Assembly: GCA_023424585.1 (NCBI GenBank)
Contig: JAFADT010000885.1
Location: forward strand, 1 to 12,331
Origin: Pseudomonadota bacterium
Lineage (GTDB): Bacteria > Myxococcota > Myxococcia > Myxococcales > Myxococcaceae
Length of the DNA: 12,331 bases
Direction: 5' to 3'
Shown: piece after piece, positions 1 to 6,380 of the stretch
Layout: each line of letters opens with the position of its first letter
Numbering within the stretch: the stretch's first letter is position 1
Notes under the pieces: model-generated
The model's database searches: none
What the model was told of the DNA's origin: nothing
What the model saw: only the letters and a program-made list of their open reading frames with translations
Position numbers and translations under genes: made by a program

Positions 1-242
1 GTGGAGCCCACGACGGCGCCCTCGCTGGTGCCGTCCGCCAGCGCCTCCGCGGCGCGCACGTAGGCCAGGTGATGCGGGCGCAGGCCCGGGGGCTCGCGAT
101 GCCCGCGCAGCCCGCGGAGCTGGAAGGGACGGCCGGTGATGAGCGACAGCGACAGCGCCGAGCGGAGGACGTGGCCGCCCCCCTCCCCCAGGCTACCGTC
201 GAGCAGCACCCGCCCGGCGTCGGGCCGGTCGTGACCGGTCAT
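1..242 (-). CDS. rtcA: RNA 3'-terminal phosphate cyclase, N-terminal part (runs off the window)
   Basis: Only the first 80 codons are present; the gene continues beyond base 1. RtcA uses ATP to convert RNA 3'-phosphate ends to 2',3'-cyclic phosphates through an enzyme-AMP intermediate and acts in the cytoplasm in RNA repair. The N-terminal signature is clear: LDGSLGEGGGHVLRS at residues 14-28 matches the family's DGSxGEGGGQILR motif, and PPGLRPHHLAYV at 51-62 matches its PGLxxQHL segment. The ATG at 242 is chosen because GGGAGG lies a few bases upstream and the GEGGG motif then starts near residue 19, slightly later than usual. The gene just upstream on the same strand is a hydrolase rather than the usual partner RtcB. 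Any rtcB must lie outside the window. The catalytic histidine, expected near the C terminus, cannot be checked here. Confidence 0.87.
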   Translation of the reverse strand, partial: MTGHDRPDAGRVLLDGSLGEGGGHVLRSALSLSLITGRPFQLRGLRGHREPPGLRPHHLAYVRAAEALADGTSEGAVVGS

Positions 243-302
243 GACCCTCCCGTCATGGCGTGCCATGGCGCGTGGCCCGGCAAGAGCCACCCGCATGGTG
301 GC

Positions 303-331
303 GGGCGCGCAGCCTAGCAGACCGCGCGCCC
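303..331 (-). terminator. GC-rich hairpin between the hydrolase gene and rtcA
   Basis: GGGCGCGC (303-310) and GCGCGCCC (324-331) are perfect 8-base complements around a 13-base loop, just past the stop of the hydrolase gene. There is no T-tract on either strand, so it may be a weak or factor-assisted terminator, or an RNA processing structure within a two-gene transcript. The 102-base gap holds nothing else recognisable. Confidence 0.3.
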
Positions 332-344
332 TGGGACCCGTGAA

Positions 345-2279
345 CTACCCGTCCAGGGCGGGCAGGACGTTCACCTTCAACGCACTGGGCTGCGCGGCCG
401 TGTGGTGCAGCCGGTGCATCGCGCGCACGAAGTCCGTGGGCTTCGCCTCGTAGATGTTGGGCACGTAGGTCTGCGGGTTCCGGTCGATGAAGGGGAACCA
501 GCTGGACTGCACCTGCACCATCAGCCGGTGGCCGCGCTGGAAGGTGTGGAACACGTCGTTGATGACGAAGCGCACCTTCGTCACCTCGTTGGGCGTGAAG
601 GGCTTGGGCTGCGAGTAGCTGTCGCGGAAGCGGCCGCGGAACGGCTCGCCGCGCACCAGCGTCTGCTGCGCGCCCCGGTTGCGCTCGCCGGAGTGCTCCT
701 GCTCCTTCGTCCAGCCCGGCAGCTTGTCCGGGTTCACGTCCACCAGCTTCACCACCCAGTCCGCGTCGCTGGCCGTCGTGGACACCCACAGCTCCGCCTC
801 CAGCGGGCCCGCGAGCGTGAGGTCCTTCTCCAGGGGCTCCGTCTGGTACGTGAGCACGTCCGGCCGGCGCGAGGCGAAGCGCTGATCCTCGGTCATGTAC
901 GTCTTGGACCAGCCGGGGCCCAGGTCCTGCGTGTACGGCACGGGCCTCGCCGGGTCGCTCACGTACTCGTCGAACGACGGGGCCGCGGCCTTCGGCGCCT
1001 GGAAGCTCAGCGCGCCCTGGGGCTGGAAGTACAGGCGCGCTTCCTTCGTGCCCTTGGGCGGCCAGGCGTCCAGCTTGCGCCAGCGGTTGGCGCCGCCCTC
1101 GAAGACGAGCGCCTCCGGGACGGCCGCGTCCGGGCCGCCCTTCAGGTGCTGCTTGAAGAAGGCGAGCACCAGGTCCTGGTACGCGGCGCTGGTGGGGAAG
1201 CCGAACTCCGCGTCCCCCAGCGACGAGCCCTCCGCGCGCATCCAGCCGCCATGGGGCCAGGGGCCCATCACCAGCGTGTTGGAGATGCCGGGGTTCTGCT
1301 TCTCGATGGCGGCGTAGGTGCGCAGCGGCCCGTAGAGGTCCTCCGTGTCGTACCAGCCGCCCACCACCAGCACCGCCGCCTTGATGTTCCTCAGGTGCGG
1401 CAGCAGGTTCCGCGCCTGCCAGAAGGCGTCGTAGTTGGGGTGCGCGACGATGTCCTTCCAGAACGCGACGTCGCCGTGGAGGTACTTCGCGTCCGCGTTG
1501 GCGACCGGGCCCAGGTCCAGGAAGAACCCGTAGGCGTCCGGCGTGCCGAAGTCGAAGGACTTCCGCTCCGTGTCGTCGGTGAGCGTGGGGCGCGGCTTGC
1601 CGAAGATGGAGAAGAAGCTGAACGCCAGCTGGAGGTTGAAGGCGCCATGCCGGTGCATGTCGTCCCAGAACCAGTCCGCGATGGGGGCCTGCGGCGACAC
1701 GGCCTTGAGCGCGGGGTGGGAGTCGATGGCGCCCGCGGACGTGTAGAAGCCCGGATAGGACACGCCCCACATGCCCACCTTGCCGTTGGTGTGGGGCGCG
1801 CGCTTCACCAGCCAGTCGATGGTGTCGTACGTGTCGCTGCTCTCGTCCACCTCCTTGCCGCGCTTGGTGTCGCGGTGGGGGCGCACGTTGACGAACTCGC
1901 CCTCGGACATGGAGCGGCCGCGCACGTCCTGGTAGGCGAAGATGAAGCCCTCCTTCTCGAAGTCAGGCAGGGCCAGGGTGCGGGGATAGCGGCCCGCGCC
2001 ATAGGGGCCCACCGAGTACGGCGTGCGCGTGAGCAGCACGGGGTAGCGCTTCTGGGGGCCCGCGTCGTTGGGCACGTAGAACGCCGTGAAGAGCTTCACG
2101 CCGTCGCGCATGGGGATGCGCACCTCGTACTTCGTGTAGTGCGACCGGATGAAGGCGGCGCGGGCGTCCTCCGGGCTCGCGGGCGGCCTGGGCGGCGCGG
2201 CGGGCACCTGCGCGAGGGCGGAGCCGGACAGGGAGAACAGCGCGATCGCGGCCAGCAGGCCACGGGAGTGGAAGGACAT
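345..2279 (-). CDS. secreted CocE/NonD-family (X-Pro dipeptidyl-peptidase-like) serine hydrolase
   Basis: A 644-residue exported alpha/beta hydrolase of the CocE / X-Pro dipeptidyl-peptidase S15 / glutaryl-7-ACA acylase superfamily. It starts at ATG 2279: AAGGAGG lies 8 bases upstream and the first 23 residues form a signal peptide ending in an ALA cleavage site. An upstream in-frame ATG at 2333 would bury this signal. Visible motifs are RTPY (oxyanion tyrosine about 88), GVSYPG (nucleophile Ser about 174), GGWYDTED (Asp about 311) and GPWPHGG (His about 343), so the triad and oxyanion residue are complete. A cap region with WFWDDMHRHG lies between the first two. The last ~200 residues fit the family's C-terminal jelly-roll domain. 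It probably cleaves an ester or amide bond in an acyl-peptide-like substrate outside the cytoplasm; the substrate is unknown. It diverges from the peroxiredoxin gene. Confidence 0.9.
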   Translation of the reverse strand: MSFHSRGLLAAIALFSLSGSALAQVPAAPPRPPASPEDARAAFIRSHYTKYEVRIPMRDGVKLFTAFYVPNDAGPQKRYPVLLTRTPYSVGPYGAGRYPRTLALPDFEKEGFIFAYQDVRGRSMSEGEFVNVRPHRDTKRGKEVDESSDTYDTIDWLVKRAPHTNGKVGMWGVSYPGFYTSAGAIDSHPALKAVSPQAPIADWFWDDMHRHGAFNLQLAFSFFSIFGKPRPTLTDDTERKSFDFGTPDAYGFFLDLGPVANADAKYLHGDVAFWKDIVAHPNYDAFWQARNLLPHLRNIKAAVLVVGGWYDTEDLYGPLRTYAAIEKQNPGISNTLVMGPWPHGGWMRAEGSSLGDAEFGFPTSAAYQDLVLAFFKQHLKGGPDAAVPEALVFEGGANRWRKLDAWPPKGTKEARLYFQPQGALSFQAPKAAAPSFDEYVSDPARPVPYTQDLGPGWSKTYMTEDQRFASRRPDVLTYQTEPLEKDLTLAGPLEAELWVSTTASDADWVVKLVDVNPDKLPGWTKEQEHSGERNRGAQQTLVRGEPFRGRFRDSYSQPKPFTPNEVTKVRFVINDVFHTFQRGHRLMVQVQSSWFPFIDRNPQTYVPNIYEAKPTDFVRAMHRLHHTAAQPSALKVNVLPALDG

Positions 2280-2397
2280 GCGCCCCTCCTCCTTGCGGAA
2301 AAACCGCGGGGGACCTTCGAAGGGAGCATGCATCTTGGGTGATGGGCCTCAGGCAAGGAAGCTGGATCGCCCGACGCGTGGGCGGCGTCCCCCCCGT

Positions 2398-2413
2398 GCA
2401 GGTGTTCACCTGC
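2398..2413. promoter_or_regulatory. perfect 7-2-7 inverted repeat, candidate operator
   Basis: GCAGGTG-TT-CACCTGC is a perfect dyad in the 228-base spacer between the divergent hydrolase (start 2279) and peroxiredoxin (start 2508). It lies about 95 to 120 bases from each start. The shape suits a dimeric regulator such as a TetR- or GntR-type repressor, but the regulator is unknown. The rest of the spacer has a 10-base palindrome, CCTTCGAAGG (2314-2323), and a small GCGG-AAAAA-CCGC stem (2295-2307) in the hydrolase leader. I see no convincing -35/-10 pair on either strand. Confidence 0.4.
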
Positions 2414-2507
2414 CGGAAGGAGCACGGGCAATCCCGGGATGCCCCGTTTGATTTGCGGGTCAGGCCACGCGCGGTCCATGCTGCCATCCCGGAGGCGAGG
2501 GACGCTC

Positions 2508-3002
2508 ATGGCCAAGATGCTGAAGGAAGGGGACGCGGTTCCGGACGTCACACTGCAGGGACCGGGCGGCGCGCCGGTGCGCCTGCGCGACCTGTTGGGT
2601 GACAAGGCGCTGGTCATCTACTTCTACCCGCGGGACGACTCGCCGGGATGCACGGTCCAGGCCTGTAGCCTGCGGGACCAGTACCAGGACTTCACGGACG
2701 CGGGCGCGGACGTGGTGGGCATCAGCAGCGACTCCGCCGAGTCCCACGAGAAGTTCATCGCCAAGCACCGGCTCCCCTTCCGCCTGCTCAGCGACCCGGA
2801 TGGCGCGGCGCGCAAGGCGTTCGGGGTGCCCACCAACTTCCTGGGGCTGTTGCCCGGGCGGGTGACGTTCATCACGGACCCGGGCGGCACCATCCGCTAC
2901 GCGTTCGACTCGCAGCTCCAGGTGAAGAAGCACGCCGAGGTCGCGCTGGACGTCGTCCGGTCGCTCACGGGGCAGGGAGCCGCTCCCACCCGTCCTGCCT
3001 GA
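2508..3002 (+). CDS. bcp: Bcp/PrxQ-type thioredoxin-dependent peroxiredoxin
   Basis: A 164-residue cytoplasmic peroxiredoxin (AhpC/TSA superfamily, BCP branch) that reduces hydrogen peroxide and organic hydroperoxides with electrons from thioredoxin. YFYPRDDSPGCTVQAC at residues 38-53 carries the peroxidatic Cys48 and, five residues on, the resolving Cys53 of the atypical two-cysteine BCP type. The usual TPGCT threonine is Ser45, a conservative change. Further family features are LRDQYQDF, GISSDS, LLSDPDG and the FITDPGGTIRY strand near the C terminus. Total length is normal for the family. The start at ATG 2508 gives the standard MxxLxxGDxxPD beginning with GAGGGA 7 bases upstream. The longer in-frame ATG at 2439 adds 23 residues that do not resemble the family. 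It appears monocistronic. Confidence 0.92.
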   Translation: MAKMLKEGDAVPDVTLQGPGGAPVRLRDLLGDKALVIYFYPRDDSPGCTVQACSLRDQYQDFTDAGADVVGISSDSAESHEKFIAKHRLPFRLLSDPDGAARKAFGVPTNFLGLLPGRVTFITDPGGTIRYAFDSQLQVKKHAEVALDVVRSLTGQGAAPTRPA

Positions 3003-3005
3003 CAG

Positions 3006-3024
3006 ACGCGGTTGCCGCGCGTTT
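3006..3024 (+). terminator. small hairpin after the peroxiredoxin gene
   Basis: ACGCG (3006-3010) pairs with CGCGT (3018-3022), or alternatively CGCGG with CCGCG, immediately after the stop and followed by TTT. The stem has only five pairs and the T-run is short, so this is a weak candidate. Confidence 0.25.
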
Positions 3025-3125
3025 CCCGGTAGACTGATTCCCGACGTCCGGGCCGTGGGAGCCGAGACGTCGTCCCCCTGTCGCGAGCAACATCGGGACC
3101 CATCGGGTGGGCCGGAGGTCATGTC

Positions 3126-4601
3126 ATGCGGTTTCACTGGTTGCTGGGACTGTCGCTGTGCGTCGGCGGCTGCGCGAGCCTGACGAAGGACCTCCATGAC
3201 GAGGGCCCGGAAGATGAGGAGCTGCCCACCGAGGAGACGGTGTACCTCGTGCCGCTGGACGAGGCCCTCTTCACCATGCGGCGCGTCTTCGAGGAGCAGC
3301 GCTACGACGTCTTCGAGCGCGCGGAGCAGCACGAGCTCTACACCTCCGCGCACGAGCCCGGGATGAACCTCCCCGGCAACCGCACCTTCGAGCGCTACTT
3401 CGTGAAGGGCGCGGCGGTGGGCCCGCGCCAGTCCGTCATCCGCGTCTTCCGGCTGCGCTACCGCGAGCAGGACACGAACATCGAGGTGAAGCCCAAGTGG
3501 CTCAACGAGCGCATCGCGGACGAGGAGAAGTACCTCGCCCGCAAGACGTTCGAGCGCTTCACCTTCGACGGCGTGCCGGACATGGAGGGCTTCAAGATGG
3601 TGCGCGGCACGCGCGACCTGCCGGTGGAACACAAGCTGCTGGCGAGGCTGGAGATGGTGCCGTCGCTGGAGCTGGTGGGCGGCAGGACGACCGCGCCCGT
3701 GCGCGCCGTCAAGGTGGAGGGCTGGGATGACGACGCGGCCCAGACACCCCCGGCGCAGTGCGGCGGGCCGGTGCAGGGCGTGGAGCCGCTCCTGACCGCC
3801 GGGCACACGGTGCTGCTCGGCGATCCGCTGGGCACGCGCGAGCTGCCCGAGGTGGCCACGCGGATGCTGTGCGACGCGGTGGAGAAGAAGCTGTCGGTGG
3901 CGCTCGCGCTGTCCATGCCGTCGGAGGACCAGGGCGCGCTGGACGACTACCTGGCCAGCGAGGGCCACGGCCCGGACCTGGAGCGGCTGCTGGTGGTGAG
4001 CTCCTTCTGGCGCCGCGTGTACCAGGACGGGCGCAGCAGCGGCGCCCTGCTCCGCCTCATCGAGCAGGCCCGCCGGCTGCGCGCGCAGGGCCACGCGGTG
4101 ACCGTGCTGGCGTTCGACTCGAACAGCGTCTCCGGCAACGCGCGCGAGGCGGAGATGGCGAAGAACCTCATCGCCTACCGCCAGGCGAACCCGGACACGT
4201 GGCTGCTGGCGCTCGCGGGCGACGTGCACGTGCGCACGAAGCCGGTGAGCTGGAACAAGGACTTCGAGCCGCTGGGCGCGCGGCTGACGAAGGCCCTGCC
4301 CGCCTCGCAGGTGAAGGCGCTGGAGGTGGGCTTCGCGCGAGGCTCGCAGTTCTCCTGCCGCTTCAACGTCTGGGAGCAGGTGGACTGCAACGTCTTCGCG
4401 CTCAGCCCGACCCCGGAGCTGCGCCAGGAGCCGGGGACGCCGCGCAAGGTGGCGCTGTTCGACGGGCCCAGCGAGAAGGGCTTCCACGGCCGGCTCTGGG
4501 TGGGGACGCTCAACGCCTCTCCGCCGGTCATCCAGCGGGCAGAGCCGTCCGTGGCCCACCAGCAGCCGGCCGGCAAGAAGCCCGCGGACACCGAGCACTG
4601 A
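3126..4601 (+). CDS. lipoprotein with C-terminal EreA/ChaN/TIKI-like domain, tandem copy A
   Basis: A 491-residue predicted lipoprotein of unknown function. The start at ATG 3126 has GGAGG 7 bases upstream. The signal peptide ends in the lipobox VGGC, with Cys16 as the lipidated residue. Residues ~38-180 form a domain I do not recognise, containing YLVPLDEA, FEEQRYDVFE, HELYT, GNRTFERY and VGPRQS. It is loosely like the BamC-type helix-grip domains of outer-membrane lipoproteins. Residues ~225-425 resemble the erythromycin esterase/ChaN/TIKI superfamily: LLGDPLGTRELP (230-241), VALALSMPSEDQGALDDYL, YQDGRSS (299-305), AFDS, REAEMAKNL (340-348) and LAGDVHVRT (363-371). The first loop, normally Gly-Glu-x-His-Gly-Thr, has Asp233 for Glu and Leu235 for His; the second-loop His368 is kept. 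The protein is therefore either altered in activity or a binding protein. Its paralogue follows at 4697. The superfamily match is remembered, not searched. Confidence 0.75.
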   Translation: MRFHWLLGLSLCVGGCASLTKDLHDEGPEDEELPTEETVYLVPLDEALFTMRRVFEEQRYDVFERAEQHELYTSAHEPGMNLPGNRTFERYFVKGAAVGPRQSVIRVFRLRYREQDTNIEVKPKWLNERIADEEKYLARKTFERFTFDGVPDMEGFKMVRGTRDLPVEHKLLARLEMVPSLELVGGRTTAPVRAVKVEGWDDDAAQTPPAQCGGPVQGVEPLLTAGHTVLLGDPLGTRELPEVATRMLCDAVEKKLSVALALSMPSEDQGALDDYLASEGHGPDLERLLVVSSFWRRVYQDGRSSGALLRLIEQARRLRAQGHAVTVLAFDSNSVSGNAREAEMAKNLIAYRQANPDTWLLALAGDVHVRTKPVSWNKDFEPLGARLTKALPASQVKALEVGFARGSQFSCRFNVWEQVDCNVFALSPTPELRQEPGTPRKVALFDGPSEKGFHGRLWVGTLNASPPVIQRAEPSVAHQQPAGKKPADTEH

Positions 4602-4602
4602 G

Positions 4603-4623
4603 GGGGGCGAAAGCTTCGCACCC
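4603..4623 (+). terminator. hairpin right after lipoprotein A
   Basis: GGG-G-GCGAA (4603-4611) pairs with TTCGC-A-CCC (4615-4623) around a 3-base loop, with one G/A mismatch. It begins one base after the stop codon. No T-run follows, so it may act with the better terminator at 4646 or protect the mRNA 3' end. Confidence 0.3.
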
Positions 4624-4645
4624 GGAGTGCTAGACTCGGCCGTCC

Positions 4646-4677
4646 GGGGATGGCGCCTGCCTTGGCCGTCCCCTTTT
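4646..4677 (+). terminator. rho-independent terminator (or leader attenuator) between the tandem lipoproteins
   Basis: GGGGATGGC (4646-4654) pairs with GCCGTCCCC (4665-4673) over nine pairs, including one U-G, around a 10-base loop. TTTT follows directly at 4674-4677. This is the clearest intrinsic terminator in the window. It ends only 20 bases before the GTG start of lipoprotein B, so it separates the two genes. A promoter using the TAGACT element at 4631-4636 would place this hairpin inside the second gene's leader. Confidence 0.6.
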
Positions 4678-4696
4678 CACGAGAGGGGGCAGGACC

Positions 4697-6157
4697 GTGC
4701 GATGGCACTGGACGCTGGGACTTCTGTGCATGACGGGGTGTGCGAGCCTGTCGCGCGGGCTGGATGGGGATCCGCTGGACACGGAGCCCATCCCCACCGT
4801 GGAGCGCATCTACCTGGTGCCGCTGGACGAGGCGATGTTCGTCGCGCGCCGCCTGCTGGAAGAGCAGCGCCTGGACATCTTCGAGAACAACACCACGCAT
4901 GAGCTGTACTCCCAGTCCTGGGAGATCGGCGTGAACGTGCGCGGCAACCGCACCTTCGAGCGCTACCTGGTGCGCCCCGAAGAGGTGGGCCCGCGCCAGT
5001 CCCTCGTGCGCATCTACCGGCTCCAGTACCGCGAGGCGGATGACGCCGTCGAGGAGCAGGTGCCCGAGCCGGGCAGCCAGCGGGCCAACGACCACTACTA
5101 CAACCACTTCCGCGAGGTGTTCGCGCACGAGACCTTCGAGGCCGTCCCGCAGATGGAGGGCTTCAAGCTGCGGCGCGGCTTCCGCGACCTGCCCCTGGAG
5201 CGCAAGCTGCTGGCGAGGCTGGAGATGGTGCCGTCGCTGGAGCTGGTGGGAGGCAAGGCCGCCATCCCGGTGAGTGATGTGAAGGTCGCGGGCTGGACGC
5301 CGGAGGTGCCGGAGGCGGAGCCCCGCTGCGGCGAGCCCGTGGAAGGCGTGGACGCGCTGCTCACGCAGGGGGGCACCGTGCTGGTCGCGGACCCCCTGGG
5401 AACGCGCGAGCTGCCGGACGCCGCCGCGCGGATGCTCTGCGACGCCACCGCGAAGAAGCTGCCGGTGGCCCTGGCCGTGTCCGTGCCCTCGGGGGATCAG
5501 ACCGCGCTGGACGAATACCTGACGAGCTCCGGCACCGACGCGGACCTGGAGCGGCTGCTGGTGCTGAGCGGCTTCTTCCGCCGCGTGGACCAGGACGGCC
5601 GCAGCAGCGCGGGCGTCATCCACCTGCTGGAGGCGGGGCGGCGCCTGCGGGCGCAGGGCCATGCCGTCTCGGTGGTGGCCTTCGACTCGAAGGAGGCGGT
5701 GGGCAACTCGCGCGAGGCCGAGATGGCGGAGAACCTCCTGGCCTACCGCAAGGAGCACCCGGACGCGTGGCTGCTGGTGCTCGCGGGCGACGTGCACGTA
5801 CGCACGGGCGGCGTGACCTGGGATTCGAAGTTCGAGCCCATGGGCCACCGCCTCGCAACCGCCCTGCCCGGCTCGCAGGTGCGGGCGCTGGACGTGGGCT
5901 TCGCGCGCGGCGCGCACTACGCCTGCCGCTTCAACGTCTGGGAGCAGGTGGACTGCGACGTGCACGGCATCAACCCGGCGGCGGAAGCGCGCCAGGAGCC
6001 GGGGACGCCGCGCAAGGTGGCCCTCTTCGACGCGCCGGGCGAGACGGGCTTCCACGGCCGCCTCTACCTGGGCACGCTGAGCCCGTCCCTGCCCGTCCTC
6101 CAGCGCGCCACGAAGCCCGTGGCGCGGCAGCAGGCCCCCGCGAAGCCCGAGAACTGA
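4697..6157 (+). CDS. lipoprotein with C-terminal EreA/ChaN/TIKI-like domain, tandem copy B
   Basis: A 486-residue paralogue of the preceding gene with the same domain order. It starts at GTG 4697, preceded by GAGAGGGGG; the ATG at 4702 is out of frame. The signal peptide ends in MTGC, with Cys15 as the lipidated residue. The N-terminal domain keeps YLVPLDEA, HELY, GNRTFERY and VGPRQS but has a longer insert after residue 115 that includes HYYNHF. The C-terminal domain keeps DPLGTRELP (232-240), DQDGRSS, AFDS, REAEMAENL and LAGDVHVRT (362-370). As in copy A, the first loop lacks the expected Glu and His; here its leading Gly is also Ala231. YQDGRSS has become DQDGRSS. His367 and four shared cysteines (211, 248, 410, 420) are kept. 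Stretches of 48, 35 and 33 identical bases shared with copy A show direct duplication. The substrate and partners are unknown. Confidence 0.75.
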   Translation: MRWHWTLGLLCMTGCASLSRGLDGDPLDTEPIPTVERIYLVPLDEAMFVARRLLEEQRLDIFENNTTHELYSQSWEIGVNVRGNRTFERYLVRPEEVGPRQSLVRIYRLQYREADDAVEEQVPEPGSQRANDHYYNHFREVFAHETFEAVPQMEGFKLRRGFRDLPLERKLLARLEMVPSLELVGGKAAIPVSDVKVAGWTPEVPEAEPRCGEPVEGVDALLTQGGTVLVADPLGTRELPDAAARMLCDATAKKLPVALAVSVPSGDQTALDEYLTSSGTDADLERLLVLSGFFRRVDQDGRSSAGVIHLLEAGRRLRAQGHAVSVVAFDSKEAVGNSREAEMAENLLAYRKEHPDAWLLVLAGDVHVRTGGVTWDSKFEPMGHRLATALPGSQVRALDVGFARGAHYACRFNVWEQVDCDVHGINPAAEARQEPGTPRKVALFDAPGETGFHGRLYLGTLSPSLPVLQRATKPVARQQAPAKPEN

Positions 6158-6165
6158 CCAGGACG

Positions 6166-6197
6166 GCGCGGGCTCCGGACCCCTGGGGCCCGCGCTT
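6166..6197 (+). terminator. long GC-rich terminator hairpin after lipoprotein B
   Basis: GCGCGGGC (6166-6173) and GCCCGCGC (6188-6195) are perfect complements. Pairing can continue inwards through two G-U pairs to a 4-base loop at 6179-6182, giving about 13 pairs. Only TT follows, so it is a strong stem with a weak U-tract. Confidence 0.5.
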
Positions 6198-6276
6198 CAA
6201 CCTCCGCGCTCGATGACAGCAGCTTCGCCCGGGCCCGCGACCGGGAGCGCGTCCTCCCAAGGTAGGCCCAGGTGGT

Positions 6277-6342
6277 CCTGAGTGGGCGGAAGCCACTGAA
6301 ATCTCTCAGGATTCGGGAGCGCGAATCCTACACCCTGAGTGG
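6277..6342 (+). promoter_or_regulatory. repeat and hairpin cluster upstream of the 6381 gene
   Basis: CCTGAGTGG occurs as a direct repeat at 6277-6285 and 6334-6342. Its inverted core CTCAGG lies between them at 6305-6310. A perfect 8-base stem AGGATTCG (6308-6315) / CGAATCCT (6322-6329) with a 6-base loop sits in the middle. The arrangement suits a regulator binding site with three half-sites or an RNA structure; no known regulator is recognised. The rest of the 6158-6380 spacer shows nothing else apart from the terminator at 6166 and the promoter candidate. Confidence 0.35.
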
Positions 6343-6370
6343 AAACACTTCGGTCGGCGAGGCCGATAAA
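6341..6370 (+). promoter_or_regulatory. candidate ECF-sigma-type promoter
   Basis: GGAAAC at 6341-6346 and CGATAAA at 6364-6370 are 17 bases apart, resembling the GGAAC / CG-rich -10 arrangement of extracytoplasmic-function sigma factors. Transcription would start at about 6376-6381, at or just before the ATG at 6381. The -35 overlaps the right-hand CCTGAGTGG repeat, which would allow control by whatever binds it. Confidence 0.3.
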
Positions 6371-6380
6371 CTCAATACAC

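Noticed and set aside
402..2342. A 646-codon open frame on the plus strand opposite the hydrolase gene
   Set aside because: It is rich in Val, Arg, His, Leu and Ala from G+C-rich antisense codons and shows no motif, whereas the minus strand has a complete catalytic triad, signal peptide and ribosome binding site.
2460..4598. A 712-codon open frame on the minus strand opposite the peroxiredoxin and lipoprotein A
   Set aside because: It runs across two real genes and their spacer and has the composition of antisense translation. The similar minus-strand frame at 4175-6055 resembles it only because the two sense genes are duplicates.
4597..6157. Reading the two lipoproteins as one operon with translational coupling
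   Set aside because: There are 95 bases between them containing a clear intrinsic terminator, so independent transcription is more likely.
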